The notes beneath the pieces were generated by a model. That model searched no databases. It had not been told where the DNA came from and saw only the letters and a list, made by a program, of their open reading frames with translations. Made by a program: the position numbers and the translations under genes. From assembly GCA_910588775.1 (NCBI GenBank), contig CAJURH010000002.1, positions 62,001 through 126,000 of the forward strand: a DNA stretch of 64,000 bases, written 5' to 3'. Source of the stretch: an uncultured Lachnospiraceae bacterium (GTDB taxonomy: Bacteria; Bacillota; Clostridia; Lachnospirales; Lachnospiraceae). Positions 27,020-35,722 of this stretch are shown piece after piece (positions within the stretch are counted from its first letter, which is position 1; each line of letters opens with the position of its first letter).

Positions 27020-27640
27020 ATGGGAATTGAAAAATATGAAGATATGAATGCTTTAGAGCTGGACGTGATTAAAGAAGTGGGGAGCATCGGTACCGGAAAT
27101 GCGGCCACTGCCCTTTCTCAGGTACTGCGGAAAGAGACGAAGATGTCTCTCCCGGCTGTATACGTTCTGGGATATAACGAGGCCATTGAGATGGTGGGCT
27201 CTCCAGAGGAGATTGTAGCGGCCGTTCTGGTGAAAATGTCTGGGGAAATCAATGGCATTATGCTTTTTATTCTGAAGATGGACTTTATCAATTCGGTGTT
27301 GGGCAGCGTAATGTCTAAAGAAATCCAAGATTACATGGAACTGACGGAAATCGAGAAGTCCGCGCTGGAGGAGATTGGAAACATCATCATTTCTTCCTAT
27401 GTAAACGCACTGTCAGGGCTGACGGGAGTGACTATTAAGTTGTCCATCCCCAGTATTGCCATTAATATGTTAGGCGGCATCTTAAGCGTGCCGATGGCGG
27501 AGTTTGGGTATGTTACGGATAAATTGATGATGATTAATGGCAAATTTATTGTAGATGACAAGGCGCTCAACAGCAATCTGCTGATGATGCCGGATATCCA
27601 GTCTTTAAATTATTTGATGCATAAATTGGGAGTTGACTAA
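27020..27640 (+). CDS. cheC: CheY-P phosphatase CheC
   Basis: CheC dephosphorylates CheY-P and controls CheD. The 206-residue product has the two-fold CheC layout. The second active site is intact (Ser114, Glu118, Asn121 in SALEEIGN). The first has Asp15 and Glu19 but Ser22 where Asn is expected (EVGS instead of EIGN), so that site may be weak or inactive. The ATG at 27020 follows AAGGAG by seven bases, preferred to the ATG at 27002. cheD begins two bases after its stop. Confidence 0.9.
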   Translation: MGIEKYEDMNALELDVIKEVGSIGTGNAATALSQVLRKETKMSLPAVYVLGYNEAIEMVGSPEEIVAAVLVKMSGEINGIMLFILKMDFINSVLGSVMSKEIQDYMELTEIEKSALEEIGNIIISSYVNALSGLTGVTIKLSIPSIAINMLGGILSVPMAEFGYVTDKLMMINGKFIVDDKALNSNLLMMPDIQSLNYLMHKLGVD

Positions 27641-27642
27641 GA

Positions 27643-28125
27643 ATGGGAAAACAGATTATCGTAGGAATAGCGGATATGAAAATGGCTAGGCAGGAAGGAG
27701 TTCTGATTACCTATGCCTTGGGTTCTTGTATCGGAATCGCATTGTATGATCCTATGATTAAGCTGGGAACCCTTGTTCACATTATGCTTCCGGAACTTGG
27801 GAGGATGGCAGACCGCAACCTTTACAAATACGCAGATACAGGTGTACGGGAGACGGTGCGCAAGATGACAGCTTTTGGGGCTGTGAAAAACCGGATGAAG
27901 GCCAAGATTGCCGGAGGGGCTAAGATGTTTGAGATGAAGGGCGGCCATGATCTGGGGAATATTGGAGAGAGAAATGCGATAAACGTAAAAAAAATATTGC
28001 GTGAACAGGGAATACGCCTTGTGGGAGAAGACACGGGGGCAAATTATGCCAGGACCATGTCTATGGATGTCAGTGATGGAAAAGTTACCATAAAGACCTT
28101 TGGCAGGCCGGAGATAACCATGTAA
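27643..28125 (+). CDS. cheD: Chemoreceptor glutamine deamidase CheD
   Basis: CheD deamidates receptor Gln residues and is the partner of CheC in the Bacillus-type adaptation system. The 160-residue product has the catalytic Cys29 (ALGSCIGI) and His46 (LVHIMLP). It is translationally close to cheC. No cheA, cheB, cheR or cheW lies in this operon, so the rest of the pathway is elsewhere. A short intergenic repeat follows it. Confidence 0.92.
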   Translation: MGKQIIVGIADMKMARQEGVLITYALGSCIGIALYDPMIKLGTLVHIMLPELGRMADRNLYKYADTGVRETVRKMTAFGAVKNRMKAKIAGGAKMFEMKGGHDLGNIGERNAINVKKILREQGIRLVGEDTGANYARTMSMDVSDGKVTIKTFGRPEITM

Positions 28126-28212
28126 ACCTTTATGCGCCCAAATAGGTAAAGCGCTCCACCGTGGGAAAGCTGTGCGGACGCATTTGGCATCCCTGAATAC
28201 ATACCGCCTATC
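28126..28212 (+). repeat. Short intergenic repeat family, copy 2
   Basis: This spacer between cheD and cheV shares TTTATGCGCC, TAAAGCGCT, GCGGACGC and TTTGGCATCCCTGAAT with the copies at 9487 and 35723. Its left arm (GCGCCCAAATAGG) can pair with CCTATCGGCGGC near 28206-28217, so the block may fold as one structured element. It precedes the cheV ribosome binding site. Confidence 0.65.
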
Positions 28213-28244
28213 GGCGGCGGACTATAGTAAAGGAGAGGAATGAT

Positions 28245-29165
28245 ATGGCACAAACAGAGATTTTACTGGAATCGGGAACGAATGAGATAGAAATAATGCA
28301 GTTCATACTGTATGGGGAATTGTACGGGATTAATGTGGCCAAAGTGACTGAAATCATGATGTCCGACAAGGTCAAATCCGTCCCGCAGGTTCACCCGTCT
28401 GTGGAAGGCATTTTCAAGCCCAGAGATATCCTGCTTACGGTGGTGGATCTGCCGTTTTACCTGACTGGAAAGCCCACAGAGAAAAATCCTAGGGATCTGT
28501 TCCTGGTTACAAATTTTAATAAAATGCATATTGCTTTCCGCGTACATAATGTGGTTGGCATTAGCCGTATTTCTTGGGCGGACATTCAGAAACCGGATAA
28601 TACGCTGAACCGGGGAGCTGAGAGCGTGGCGACTGGTATAGCCCAGTGTGGAAAAGATCTGGTGACAATCTTGGATTTCGAGAAAATTGTGACGGATATT
28701 GCGCCGGAGACAGGCATCCAGGAATCGGAGATCGAGGCTATGGGCGAGCGGAAAAGGAATGAACATCCGATTATTCTGGCGGAGGATTCTATATTGCTGA
28801 CAAAGATGATTGAGGAAGCTTTGCATAAGGCGGGATACGTGAATCTGAGAAAATTCAATAATGGTCAGGAAGCATGGAATTATTTAAAAAGCATACAAAA
28901 AGCCCCAGATCTGGACAGTAGAGTGGGCTTGATTATTACGGATATTGAAATGCCGAAAATGGACGGGCACCGTTTGACAAAGCTGGTGAAAGATAATGAA
29001 AATCTGAAACATATTCCGTTGATTATATTTTCCTCGCTGATTAACCAGGAAATGGAAATTAAGGGGAAAGAGTTAGGGGCTGATGAACAGCTTTCTAAGC
29101 CGGAAATCGGGCATTTGGTAGAGGTTATGGATCATTTGTTGGAGGAGAGAGAAATCGATGGATAA
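28245..29165 (+). CDS. cheV: Chemotaxis coupling protein CheV
   Basis: CheV links receptors to CheA and takes part in adaptation through phosphorylation. The 306-residue product has an N-terminal CheW-like domain (about 10-165) and a C-terminal receiver domain (about 173-300) with acidic residues Glu-Asp at LAEDS, phosphoacceptor Asp233 (LIITDIEMPKMDG) and the Lys of SKPE. It overlaps the next gene by 8 bases. Confidence 0.92.
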   Translation: MAQTEILLESGTNEIEIMQFILYGELYGINVAKVTEIMMSDKVKSVPQVHPSVEGIFKPRDILLTVVDLPFYLTGKPTEKNPRDLFLVTNFNKMHIAFRVHNVVGISRISWADIQKPDNTLNRGAESVATGIAQCGKDLVTILDFEKIVTDIAPETGIQESEIEAMGERKRNEHPIILAEDSILLTKMIEEALHKAGYVNLRKFNNGQEAWNYLKSIQKAPDLDSRVGLIITDIEMPKMDGHRLTKLVKDNENLKHIPLIIFSSLINQEMEIKGKELGADEQLSKPEIGHLVEVMDHLLEEREIDG

Positions 29166-30429
29166 ATATGTTGTGCGCCAGGCTATTAAAGAGAGAGAAA
29201 ATGATGAGGTAGTCGGCTATGAGATTATGATCCAAAGTGATAATGATAGTTTATACAACGCCTCAGAAAGTGCGGTTGCAGATACAATATCCGGATTTCT
29301 CATGCAGAACAATAATGTTATTTTTAAAGAAAAATTAACTTTTTTGTCGTTCCCGCCTTCTTTGTTTTTTCGCAATACGCCAAAGATGTTTGATAAGGAG
29401 AAATTGATTATACAGATTGAGGATAATATAGTGGTGCATCCGTTGGCGCCAAATATTATTCAGAAATATCGTCGGGCCGGTTATCGGTTTGCCATTAATA
29501 ACTTCCAGTTTTCACCTAAATATTTTAGTATGTTGGAAATGGCGGATTATGCCAAAGTGGAGCTGGCGGATAAGAAAACCGGGAAAGGTAAGATCTCTCT
29601 GATTAACCTGGTGGATATGTTGCACGGTTTCCATAAGCAGTGCATTGTGGTGGGAGTCAATTCAAAAGAAGACTACGATCTCGCAAAAGAGGTGGGGGCG
29701 GATTTCCTGGAGGGCAATTATATCGAAAGCGCCACAATTACCAAGGCCAGCAAGATGGATTATGTGGAGGGGAATTTCTTCCAGTTAGTGGTTGAAGTGA
29801 CCAAAGATGAGCCAGATGTGGATGTGGTGGAGGAGATTATCAGCCGTGACGCCGCTTTGAGCTATGCTGTTTTGAAAATGGTGAATTCTGCGTATTTCGC
29901 CATGCGCAAGAGGACCTCATCCATCCGTCAGGCGTTGGTGACATTGGGAATCAGCCAGTTGCGGCAATGGGTATATTTGCTGAGCATGAATGACTCAAAT
30001 AGAAACAGCGCTTCAGAGGAAGTGTTGAAGCTGTCTTTCCTTAGAGCAACCTTTGCCTCAGCTTTGGTGGATCGTATGCACACATCGGAGATTACCAAAT
30101 CCGAAGCCTATATGATAGGAATGTTTTCCACGATGGATTATATGATTGACGCCAGCCTGGAAGAAATATTGACGGATATCCCCTTGCCGGAGGTGGTTAA
30201 GGATGCATTGATCGGGCATACAGGAGTTGGTGGAGGTTTGTTCCAGTTGGTTCTGGACTATGAACAGGCGGATTGGAAAAAATTAAAAGTACATACGCAG
30301 GAGTTAAATATCTCCACGAACACCATCGCACAGTTGTATTTGGATTGCGTGGAGGAAGTGAACGGAATCTGGGATGGACTGACCAGTGATTTTGACAGGC
30401 CAGCGGAGGAAGAAGAATCGGAAGAATAG
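29158..30429 (+). CDS. Degenerate EAL plus HDOD signalling protein
   Basis: A YuxH-type protein with an N-terminal EAL-like domain (about 1-200) and a C-terminal HDOD domain (about 205-400). The EAL catalytic motif is lost (GYEIMIQ in place of the E-A-L box), and the DDFG motif is NNFQ, so it should not hydrolyse c-di-GMP; ligand binding is not excluded. HDOD domains are usually signalling or scaffold modules. It overlaps cheV and ends the operon just before a strong stem-loop. This position suggests a motility signalling role. Confidence 0.82.
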   Translation: MDKYVVRQAIKERENDEVVGYEIMIQSDNDSLYNASESAVADTISGFLMQNNNVIFKEKLTFLSFPPSLFFRNTPKMFDKEKLIIQIEDNIVVHPLAPNIIQKYRRAGYRFAINNFQFSPKYFSMLEMADYAKVELADKKTGKGKISLINLVDMLHGFHKQCIVVGVNSKEDYDLAKEVGADFLEGNYIESATITKASKMDYVEGNFFQLVVEVTKDEPDVDVVEEIISRDAALSYAVLKMVNSAYFAMRKRTSSIRQALVTLGISQLRQWVYLLSMNDSNRNSASEEVLKLSFLRATFASALVDRMHTSEITKSEAYMIGMFSTMDYMIDASLEEILTDIPLPEVVKDALIGHTGVGGGLFQLVLDYEQADWKKLKVHTQELNISTNTIAQLYLDCVEEVNGIWDGLTSDFDRPAEEEESEE

Positions 30430-30438
30430 AAAGAAATA

Positions 30439-30461
30439 ACCCCGTCAGTTAATGACGGGGT
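30439..30461. terminator. Bidirectional terminator between the fla/che operon and the comFB-like gene
   Basis: ACCCCGTCA, loop GTTAA, TGACGGGGT form a perfect nine-base-pair stem. The stop codon of the leftward ComFB-domain gene lies within it. TCTATCTTTG follows on the plus strand and TTATTTCTTTC on the minus strand, so it can end both converging transcripts. Confidence 0.75.
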
Positions 30462-31459
30462 CTATCTTTGACTTGGATGCATGCCTTCGTAAGTTCCACA
30501 GTGACGTCGCCGATGTAACGATTGGCGTAGTAATTTAGAAGCGGGGATACCGTGTGTTTATCCACTACAATGTATTTAGCGGAGCAGTAGGTTAATGCCA
30601 AAGCCGTTGTATCCACTACGCATCGCTCACAGGTGCACATGTCGAATTTCTTCATGTAGTCAATTACCATGTCTTTGATAATGTATTCCATAACATTGAC
30701 AAAGCGGTAATTCTGAACCTCTTCCCCTTCTGGAGGATATAAGACGGCATCCAGGTTTTCACGGGACAGAGGAGGTTTATTCGTCTCTGGGGTGGCGGAA
30801 TCTGTGGAGTCATCGGTGGGCGCCGTATGGTTGTCAGACGGTTGCGCGCTGTCTGTATCTCCAGGCAATTCATTGGGAGCCGATTCATCCGAAACAGTTG
30901 CGGATTCATTTTGTAAAGGCGGCTGCGCGGGTTCCTCCACGTTTTCTGAAGGGGAGCTTTCTATAGCATCCGTTTGGTTAGAAACGTCGCCGCTGTCTGT
31001 TTGCACATTCAAATCATCTGGCGCAGCGTCCAAACTGTCTGGCAATATTTCTAATATTTCTGGATGATCTGTCGAATCCGATGGAGAAGACTTGGAATTG
31101 TCTTCAACGTCTGGTTGCGGCGGTAAAGTGTCCGTCTCGTCATCATTGTCGATATTTTCAGAGGGCGCCTTTGAGTTAGAGTTTAAGATTTCTTCGGGAA
31201 AATCCTCTTCCAGTTGGTCTTTTATTAAATCCGCCAGAGGATCGCCTTCGCTGTTTCCAGTGGAAATGATGGAAATGTTGGGCGTGTTCGAGGATGGCGC
31301 TGGCGCGTTCTCCTGCGGTTTAGAGTTTTCTGAGGGTTCGCTGGGCTTTTCCGGTTCTTCGCTGATGGTTTTTTCTTGTTCTTCGGGCGCTTCCGGCACA
31401 GGTTCTTCACCTGCCAGAAGATGTAGCACATGTGATGTCTTATTGCTTTTTCGAGCCAT
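30449..31459 (-). CDS. ComFB-domain protein with long acidic disordered linker
   Basis: A 336-residue protein in three parts. Residues 1-20 are a basic peptide (MARKSNKTSHVLHLLAG). Residues about 20-240 are low-complexity, rich in Asp, Glu, Ser, Pro and Asn. Residues about 250-335 are a ComFB-family domain with VMEYIIKDMVIDYMKKFD and the three-Cys motif CTCERC at 275-280. ComFB was named from a Bacillus competence operon, and cyanobacterial members have been reported to bind cyclic dinucleotides. It lies 21 bases downstream of a ParA ATPase, in the place where a ParB-like partner would normally be. An adaptor role for that ATPase is inference. Confidence 0.8.
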   Translation of the reverse strand: MARKSNKTSHVLHLLAGEEPVPEAPEEQEKTISEEPEKPSEPSENSKPQENAPAPSSNTPNISIISTGNSEGDPLADLIKDQLEEDFPEEILNSNSKAPSENIDNDDETDTLPPQPDVEDNSKSSPSDSTDHPEILEILPDSLDAAPDDLNVQTDSGDVSNQTDAIESSPSENVEEPAQPPLQNESATVSDESAPNELPGDTDSAQPSDNHTAPTDDSTDSATPETNKPPLSRENLDAVLYPPEGEEVQNYRFVNVMEYIIKDMVIDYMKKFDMCTCERCVVDTTALALTYCSAKYIVVDKHTVSPLLNYYANRYIGDVTVELTKACIQVKDRPRH

Positions 31460-31480
31460 GGGTCATTCTCCTGTTCTTAC

Positions 31481-32251
31481 TCATAGTAAATGTATATCCG
31501 GGGCGATTTCTTCCACGAATTTTCTGTAATCCAAAGCCGGATTTGATTTAGGCGCGTAATCGAAGACGCTTTCTCCATGGGCGGGCGCTTCCGCTACGGT
31601 GACGCTGCTACGGATTTGGGTTTGGAAAACTTTGGTTCCAATCTGACGGGCAATGTTTTCTGTCATTTCTTTCACTTCGCGGGCCAGGATCGTTCGCCCG
31701 TTGAATTTGGTCAGCAAAATGCCCAGTACGTTTAGATTCGGGTTAAAAGAAGATTTTACCGAGTCGATGGTGTCTTTGATCTGCGTCACGGCCAGAAGGC
31801 TTAAGATTTCGGGAACCATGGGGATAATCAGGTGGTCGGCGACGGTATATGCATTCACGGTCAGAACATTTAGGGCGGGAGGGGTGTCAATGACTATGTA
31901 GTCATACGAGTCTTTGACAGGCTCCAATGCCTTCTTCAAGAGGGATTCCCTGCCTGTGCCGGTGAATTCCAGTTCTGCCCGGCTCAGCAAAATATTGGAG
32001 GTAATCACATCGCAGTATTCGGTAGACTGTATGGCGTCCCGTAAAGGCATCTCTCCTTTTAAAACTTCATAAATGGTGCTGCTGTTCTCTATATCCAGTC
32101 CCAGGCTGAACCCCAAATTGCCCTGTGGGTCCAGATCGATGGCCAGAACCTTTGTGTTCCGGCGTTCTACCAGACTGCAGGCGATAGCAGAAGTTGTGGT
32201 AGTCTTACCGACCCCGCCTTTTTGATTGGTAAGTACAATGTTTGTTGACAA
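31481..32251 (-). CDS. ParA/Soj-family ATPase
   Basis: A 256-residue P-loop ATPase of the ParA/MinD class. It has the deviant Walker A KGGVGKTT at 11-18 with the signature Lys11, the Walker A-prime block LAIDLDPQGN near 36-45, and VIDTPPALN near 118-126. The C-terminal basic segment is typical of Soj proteins that bind nonspecific DNA. The start is TTG at 32251, seven bases after GGAGG. No parB or parS is visible. It is paired with the ComFB-domain protein and is divergent from fliD. FlhG, the flagellar MinD-like ATPase, is absent from the operon, so a cargo-positioning role linked to motility is plausible but unproven. Confidence 0.85.
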   Translation of the reverse strand: MSTNIVLTNQKGGVGKTTTTSAIACSLVERRNTKVLAIDLDPQGNLGFSLGLDIENSSTIYEVLKGEMPLRDAIQSTEYCDVITSNILLSRAELEFTGTGRESLLKKALEPVKDSYDYIVIDTPPALNVLTVNAYTVADHLIIPMVPEILSLLAVTQIKDTIDSVKSSFNPNLNVLGILLTKFNGRTILAREVKEMTENIARQIGTKVFQTQIRSSVTVAEAPAHGESVFDYAPKSNPALDYRKFVEEIAPDIHLL

Positions 32252-32330
32252 AATGAATCCTCCATTCGTAAATTTATGTTACCATCTTGGAGTGTGTTTT
32301 CTGTGGTAATGTAAATTCTGTTTTTCACTA

Positions 32331-32357
32331 TTAATTAAGTATACTATATGTCGATAA
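32331..32357 (+). promoter_or_regulatory. Sigma-28-like promoter of fliD
   Basis: TTAA (32331-32334), a 15-base spacer, and GTCGATAA (32350-32357) match the sigma-28 consensus TAAA-N15-GCCGATAA at three of four and seven of eight positions. It lies about 130 bases before fliD, consistent with late-class expression by FliA. Confidence 0.5.
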
Positions 32358-32487
32358 ATAAGTATAGATAGAAATTTGAGAAAAATATCGAAATTAGCCA
32401 AAACACCGAGCAAAGCGGCAATTCAGGCGATATTACGACAGTTTTTAAACCATTTTTTGACATGTTTTGAGAGAGGAGTTGTATTAT

Positions 32488-34896
32488 ATGGCATCAATTG
32501 GAAGTTTATCAAGCGCTACCAGCAGTCTGGTGTCTGGAGGCGGCGGATTACACGGGTATGGCGGTTTGGCCAGTGGTCTGGACAGGGACACTTTAATTGA
32601 ATCTATGACCTATGCCACTAGAGCGAAGATCGCAAAGCAACAGCAGAAGAAACAGACATTTCAGTGGAAGCAGGATGCCTATCGCTCTGTGACCGATAAA
32701 TTAGTGGCTCTGTCTAATAAATACATGGATTATACCAATCCGACCACGAATCTGAGTAGTTCCAGCGTGTTTGCGAAGACTAATATTATCAGCAATGGGA
32801 AGAACGCTTCTAAGGTCAGCGTGACCACGAATGGCAGTGGATCGGCGGATTCTCTGACAATTCTGGGCGTAAAGCAGATGGCGAAGAACGCGTCAGCTAC
32901 CAGCAGCTCTGCGGCTTCGGATGGGGCGCTGACCACGGGGGCTATCAATTTTGGAAAAGAAGACGTCAGCGTTTTCCAGGATCAGTCTTTGCAGATTCAA
33001 TATGAGGGCAAGACTTATACGGTTAATTTTGGAGAGATTTCGGATCCTACGAATGCCAGTGAAGTTGCGAAGCAACTGAATGAAGCCTTGAAAAATGTGA
33101 AAACCGGAAAGGGCGAAGGCGAGAATCTGGCCAAGATTGTAAAGTTTGAGGCAAATGGCGGGGAAATCGCCTTGTCAAAGACAGCGGATGCGCAGCAGAC
33201 ACCTACAGTGGTAGGCGGTTCAGAGAAGCTTCTGAAAAGCTTGGGGCTGGAAGTGAAAAAGGACGAGAACGGAAAGCCCATAAATGAAGAATGGTCTATT
33301 CAAAATGGGAACATTGCCACAAAAAATGGCATATCGGAAGAGCTTGATTTCAAAGACAGAATCGCAGGCCAGAGCCTGACGTTCAGCTACAATGGCAGTC
33401 AGATTACGATTAATATGCCGTCTGCGGATGACATGAAAGGAAAGACGGAAGATGAGTTAAAAGCGCTTGTTGAAAAGACATTGCAGGACGGTTTTGACAA
33501 AGCATTTGGAAAAGGCCGTGTAGATGTAGAGCTGAAAACGGATAATACATTTGCCTTTAAGACGACGTTGCCCGACGGAAGCGACGATAAGACGTCTGTT
33601 TTAACTCTGGATTACGGCAGTGCTGGCATGGTGGGCAAACAGAGGGCTTTCCATGTATTGGCAGGGGAAAGTAATCATTTGAACCTGAATGCAAGTCTTG
33701 AGGATTCAGGGTTGAATCTGACGGATGCAGATAAAACCAAGTTGGCGCAGGAGAATCAGAGCATTACCATCAATGGGAAAACGATTGATATTAAGAAGGG
33801 CAGCAGCATCAATGCGATCATTGACGCAATCAATAAAGATCCGGATATGGGCGTAACCGTTTCCTATATGAAGAATTCAGATAAGTTTATGATAAGCGCC
33901 AAGGCGGAAGGCGCCAGCGGTGAGATTAAATTAGGCGATTCCAGCAACCAGAATGATATTACCAACATTTTGTTTGGCAGTATAAGCGAGGCTGATATAG
34001 AAAAAGGAAAAGGCCAGGATGCTATCGTAGCTGTTCAGTATGCGGGTTCTTCAGAAGTGGTGGAACTGGTCAGAGGTTCCAACACATTTACGCAGGATGG
34101 CCTAAATATCACTGTCAAGGGTGAATTTGGATATGAGAAAACAAAAAATCCGGACGGTACGGTAACAATCGGAGATTTGATCGAAGGCGAGGAAGTAACC
34201 TTCGAATCCACCGCCAACACTGACAGCCTCCTTTCCACTATCAAAGACATGGTTGCGGCCTACAACGAAGTGGTAGACTTAGTGAACAGTCTGGTTTCCA
34301 CCAAGCCTGACCGCGACTACGCGCCTCTGACAGACGATCAGAAGGAAGACATGAGCGAGGAGCAGATTGAGAAATGGGAGAAGAAGGCCAAGGAAGGCAT
34401 ACTCTTTGGCGATGACCTGCTTCGGAATCTGTCCAGCGACCTGCGTTTTGTGGCTGGCGGTTCTCTGATGAACCAGTTGGAAGCTATCGGTATCTCCGAG
34501 GCTTCTGGGTATACATCCAATGGTAAACTGACCATCGATGAAAATAAATTAAAGAACGCATTGGAATCCGAACCGGATAAAGTGGCCAAACTGTTTACAG
34601 ACCCCAATAACGGTTTGATGACAAACATGAAGAAAGTCACGGATTCCTACGCCAAGACCTGGGGAACCAAGGGAAGCCTGATTGCCAGAGCGGGTTCAGA
34701 GGCTTCTGCAAGCAGTTTGACCGACAATGAGATTTACACATCCATGAAGGATATTGACAGTATTATTAAACAGCTTCAGGAACGTCTGAAGAACGAGCAG
34801 GACCGTTACATTTCCCAGTTTACCACGCTGGAGACAGTCATTGCCCAGATGAACAGCCAAAGCAGTTATTTAAGCTCCATGTCAGGCGGCTATTAA
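32488..34896 (+). CDS. fliD: Flagellar filament capping protein FliD (HAP2)
   Basis: FliD caps the filament and promotes flagellin assembly. The 802-residue product has an N-terminal FliD_N domain containing GLASGLDRDTLIESM (about 25-39), a long variable surface region, and a C-terminal FliD_C region from about 560 ending in a coiled-coil tail (KDIDSIIKQLQERLKNEQDR). It is longer than the usual 450-650 residues, with the extra length in the exposed middle domains. The ATG at 32488 follows GAGAGGAG by nine bases. Confidence 0.92.
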   Translation: MASIGSLSSATSSLVSGGGGLHGYGGLASGLDRDTLIESMTYATRAKIAKQQQKKQTFQWKQDAYRSVTDKLVALSNKYMDYTNPTTNLSSSSVFAKTNIISNGKNASKVSVTTNGSGSADSLTILGVKQMAKNASATSSSAASDGALTTGAINFGKEDVSVFQDQSLQIQYEGKTYTVNFGEISDPTNASEVAKQLNEALKNVKTGKGEGENLAKIVKFEANGGEIALSKTADAQQTPTVVGGSEKLLKSLGLEVKKDENGKPINEEWSIQNGNIATKNGISEELDFKDRIAGQSLTFSYNGSQITINMPSADDMKGKTEDELKALVEKTLQDGFDKAFGKGRVDVELKTDNTFAFKTTLPDGSDDKTSVLTLDYGSAGMVGKQRAFHVLAGESNHLNLNASLEDSGLNLTDADKTKLAQENQSITINGKTIDIKKGSSINAIIDAINKDPDMGVTVSYMKNSDKFMISAKAEGASGEIKLGDSSNQNDITNILFGSISEADIEKGKGQDAIVAVQYAGSSEVVELVRGSNTFTQDGLNITVKGEFGYEKTKNPDGTVTIGDLIEGEEVTFESTANTDSLLSTIKDMVAAYNEVVDLVNSLVSTKPDRDYAPLTDDQKEDMSEEQIEKWEKKAKEGILFGDDLLRNLSSDLRFVAGGSLMNQLEAIGISEASGYTSNGKLTIDENKLKNALESEPDKVAKLFTDPNNGLMTNMKKVTDSYAKTWGTKGSLIARAGSEASASSLTDNEIYTSMKDIDSIIKQLQERLKNEQDRYISQFTTLETVIAQMNSQSSYLSSMSGGY

Positions 34897-34931
34897 TACT
34901 TACAAAGCGACATAATTTAAGGAGAGAAAAA

Positions 34932-35303
34932 ATGATGGCAAGCGGTTATCAACAGTATAAGAGCCAGTCAGTGAGTACCATGACGCAAGGTGAGATGCTG
35001 CTCCTGCTTTTTGACGAACTGGTAAAGAGGATTACCAGGGCAGAGTTGGCCCTGAAAGATCAGCAGATGGATATTTTTGAACAGTCCGTGGACCGGGCTG
35101 CGGAGATTATTAAGTATTTGAAACATACGCTGAATCGGGAGTATGCGATTAGTGTTCAGTTAAGGGCTTTGTATGACTTCTTTATATACGATTTGAGCCG
35201 CGTGAAGGCCAGCAGGAGGCAGGAAATCCTGGATGAGTTAAAGCCATTGATTGAAGATTTACGCGACGCATTTCGTCAGGCGGAGAAAAAATCAACCCGA
35301 TAA
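34932..35303 (+). CDS. fliS: Flagellin export chaperone FliS
   Basis: FliS binds the flagellin C-terminus and keeps it export-competent. The 123-residue helical protein shows the family N-terminus GYQQYKSQSVSTMTQGEMLL and the helix YAISVQLRALYDFFIYDL. It follows fliD by 35 bases. Flagellin itself is not in the window. Confidence 0.9.
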   Translation: MMASGYQQYKSQSVSTMTQGEMLLLLFDELVKRITRAELALKDQQMDIFEQSVDRAAEIIKYLKHTLNREYAISVQLRALYDFFIYDLSRVKASRRQEILDELKPLIEDLRDAFRQAEKKSTR

Positions 35304-35322
35304 TAGAGGCAGGAGTTTGAAT

Positions 35323-35721
35323 ATGGATGAAAAGGGAATTCTCGTGGAAATTATGAAGAAGCTGCAAAAAAAATACGGGAACATGAACGAAGTCCTGCGG
35401 GTCACCCAGGAAATGCAGGACGCTCTTTCACGGGACGACCGGGTATCTATGGAGATGTTGCTCTCCATGCGTCAAAAAGACATTGACCTTGCAGCCGATT
35501 GTGACGGGGACATCCGATACCTGCTGTCTGTGCTTACGCCGGAGAAGAGAGAGCAGACAAGAGAATGGCTGAACCATGGCACGGCCAAAGAAGAAGACGG
35601 TTTCGAAGCAGTGAAAATCAGTGAAATTGCCGGCTCCATACGGAATGTGCTGGATAAGACCATTCAGGTGGACAGCAGGATGAGTCGGCGTGTGGCCGGG
35701 AAAGATTCTTTTTACAAATAA
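35323..35721 (+). CDS. FlgN/FliT-like export chaperone
   Basis: A 132-residue, mostly helical, charged protein directly downstream of fliS. Size, helical make-up and position fit the FlgN/FliT family of chaperones for hook-associated or cap proteins. No motif proves which one it is. The ATG at 35323 follows GGCAGGAG by about nine bases; the earlier frame overlaps fliS and lacks a site. Confidence 0.6.
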   Translation: MDEKGILVEIMKKLQKKYGNMNEVLRVTQEMQDALSRDDRVSMEMLLSMRQKDIDLAADCDGDIRYLLSVLTPEKREQTREWLNHGTAKEEDGFEAVKISEIAGSIRNVLDKTIQVDSRMSRRVAGKDSFYK

Positions 35722-35722
35722 A

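Noticed and set aside
28126..28212. Short intergenic repeat as a c-di-GMP (GEMM) riboswitch
   Set aside because: It lacks the GEMM core and tetraloop-receptor pattern, and the three copies sit after stop codons mid-operon rather than in leader regions with expression platforms.
31481..32251. ParA gene as FlhG or as chromosome-partition ParA
   Set aside because: It lacks the FlhG position next to flhF and has no parB; the sequence is Soj-like, so only the general ParA family is claimed.
32456..32487. TTGACA just before fliD as a sigma-A promoter
   Set aside because: Any -10 at proper spacing would fall on the ribosome binding site and leave no leader; the upstream sigma-28-like site fits better.
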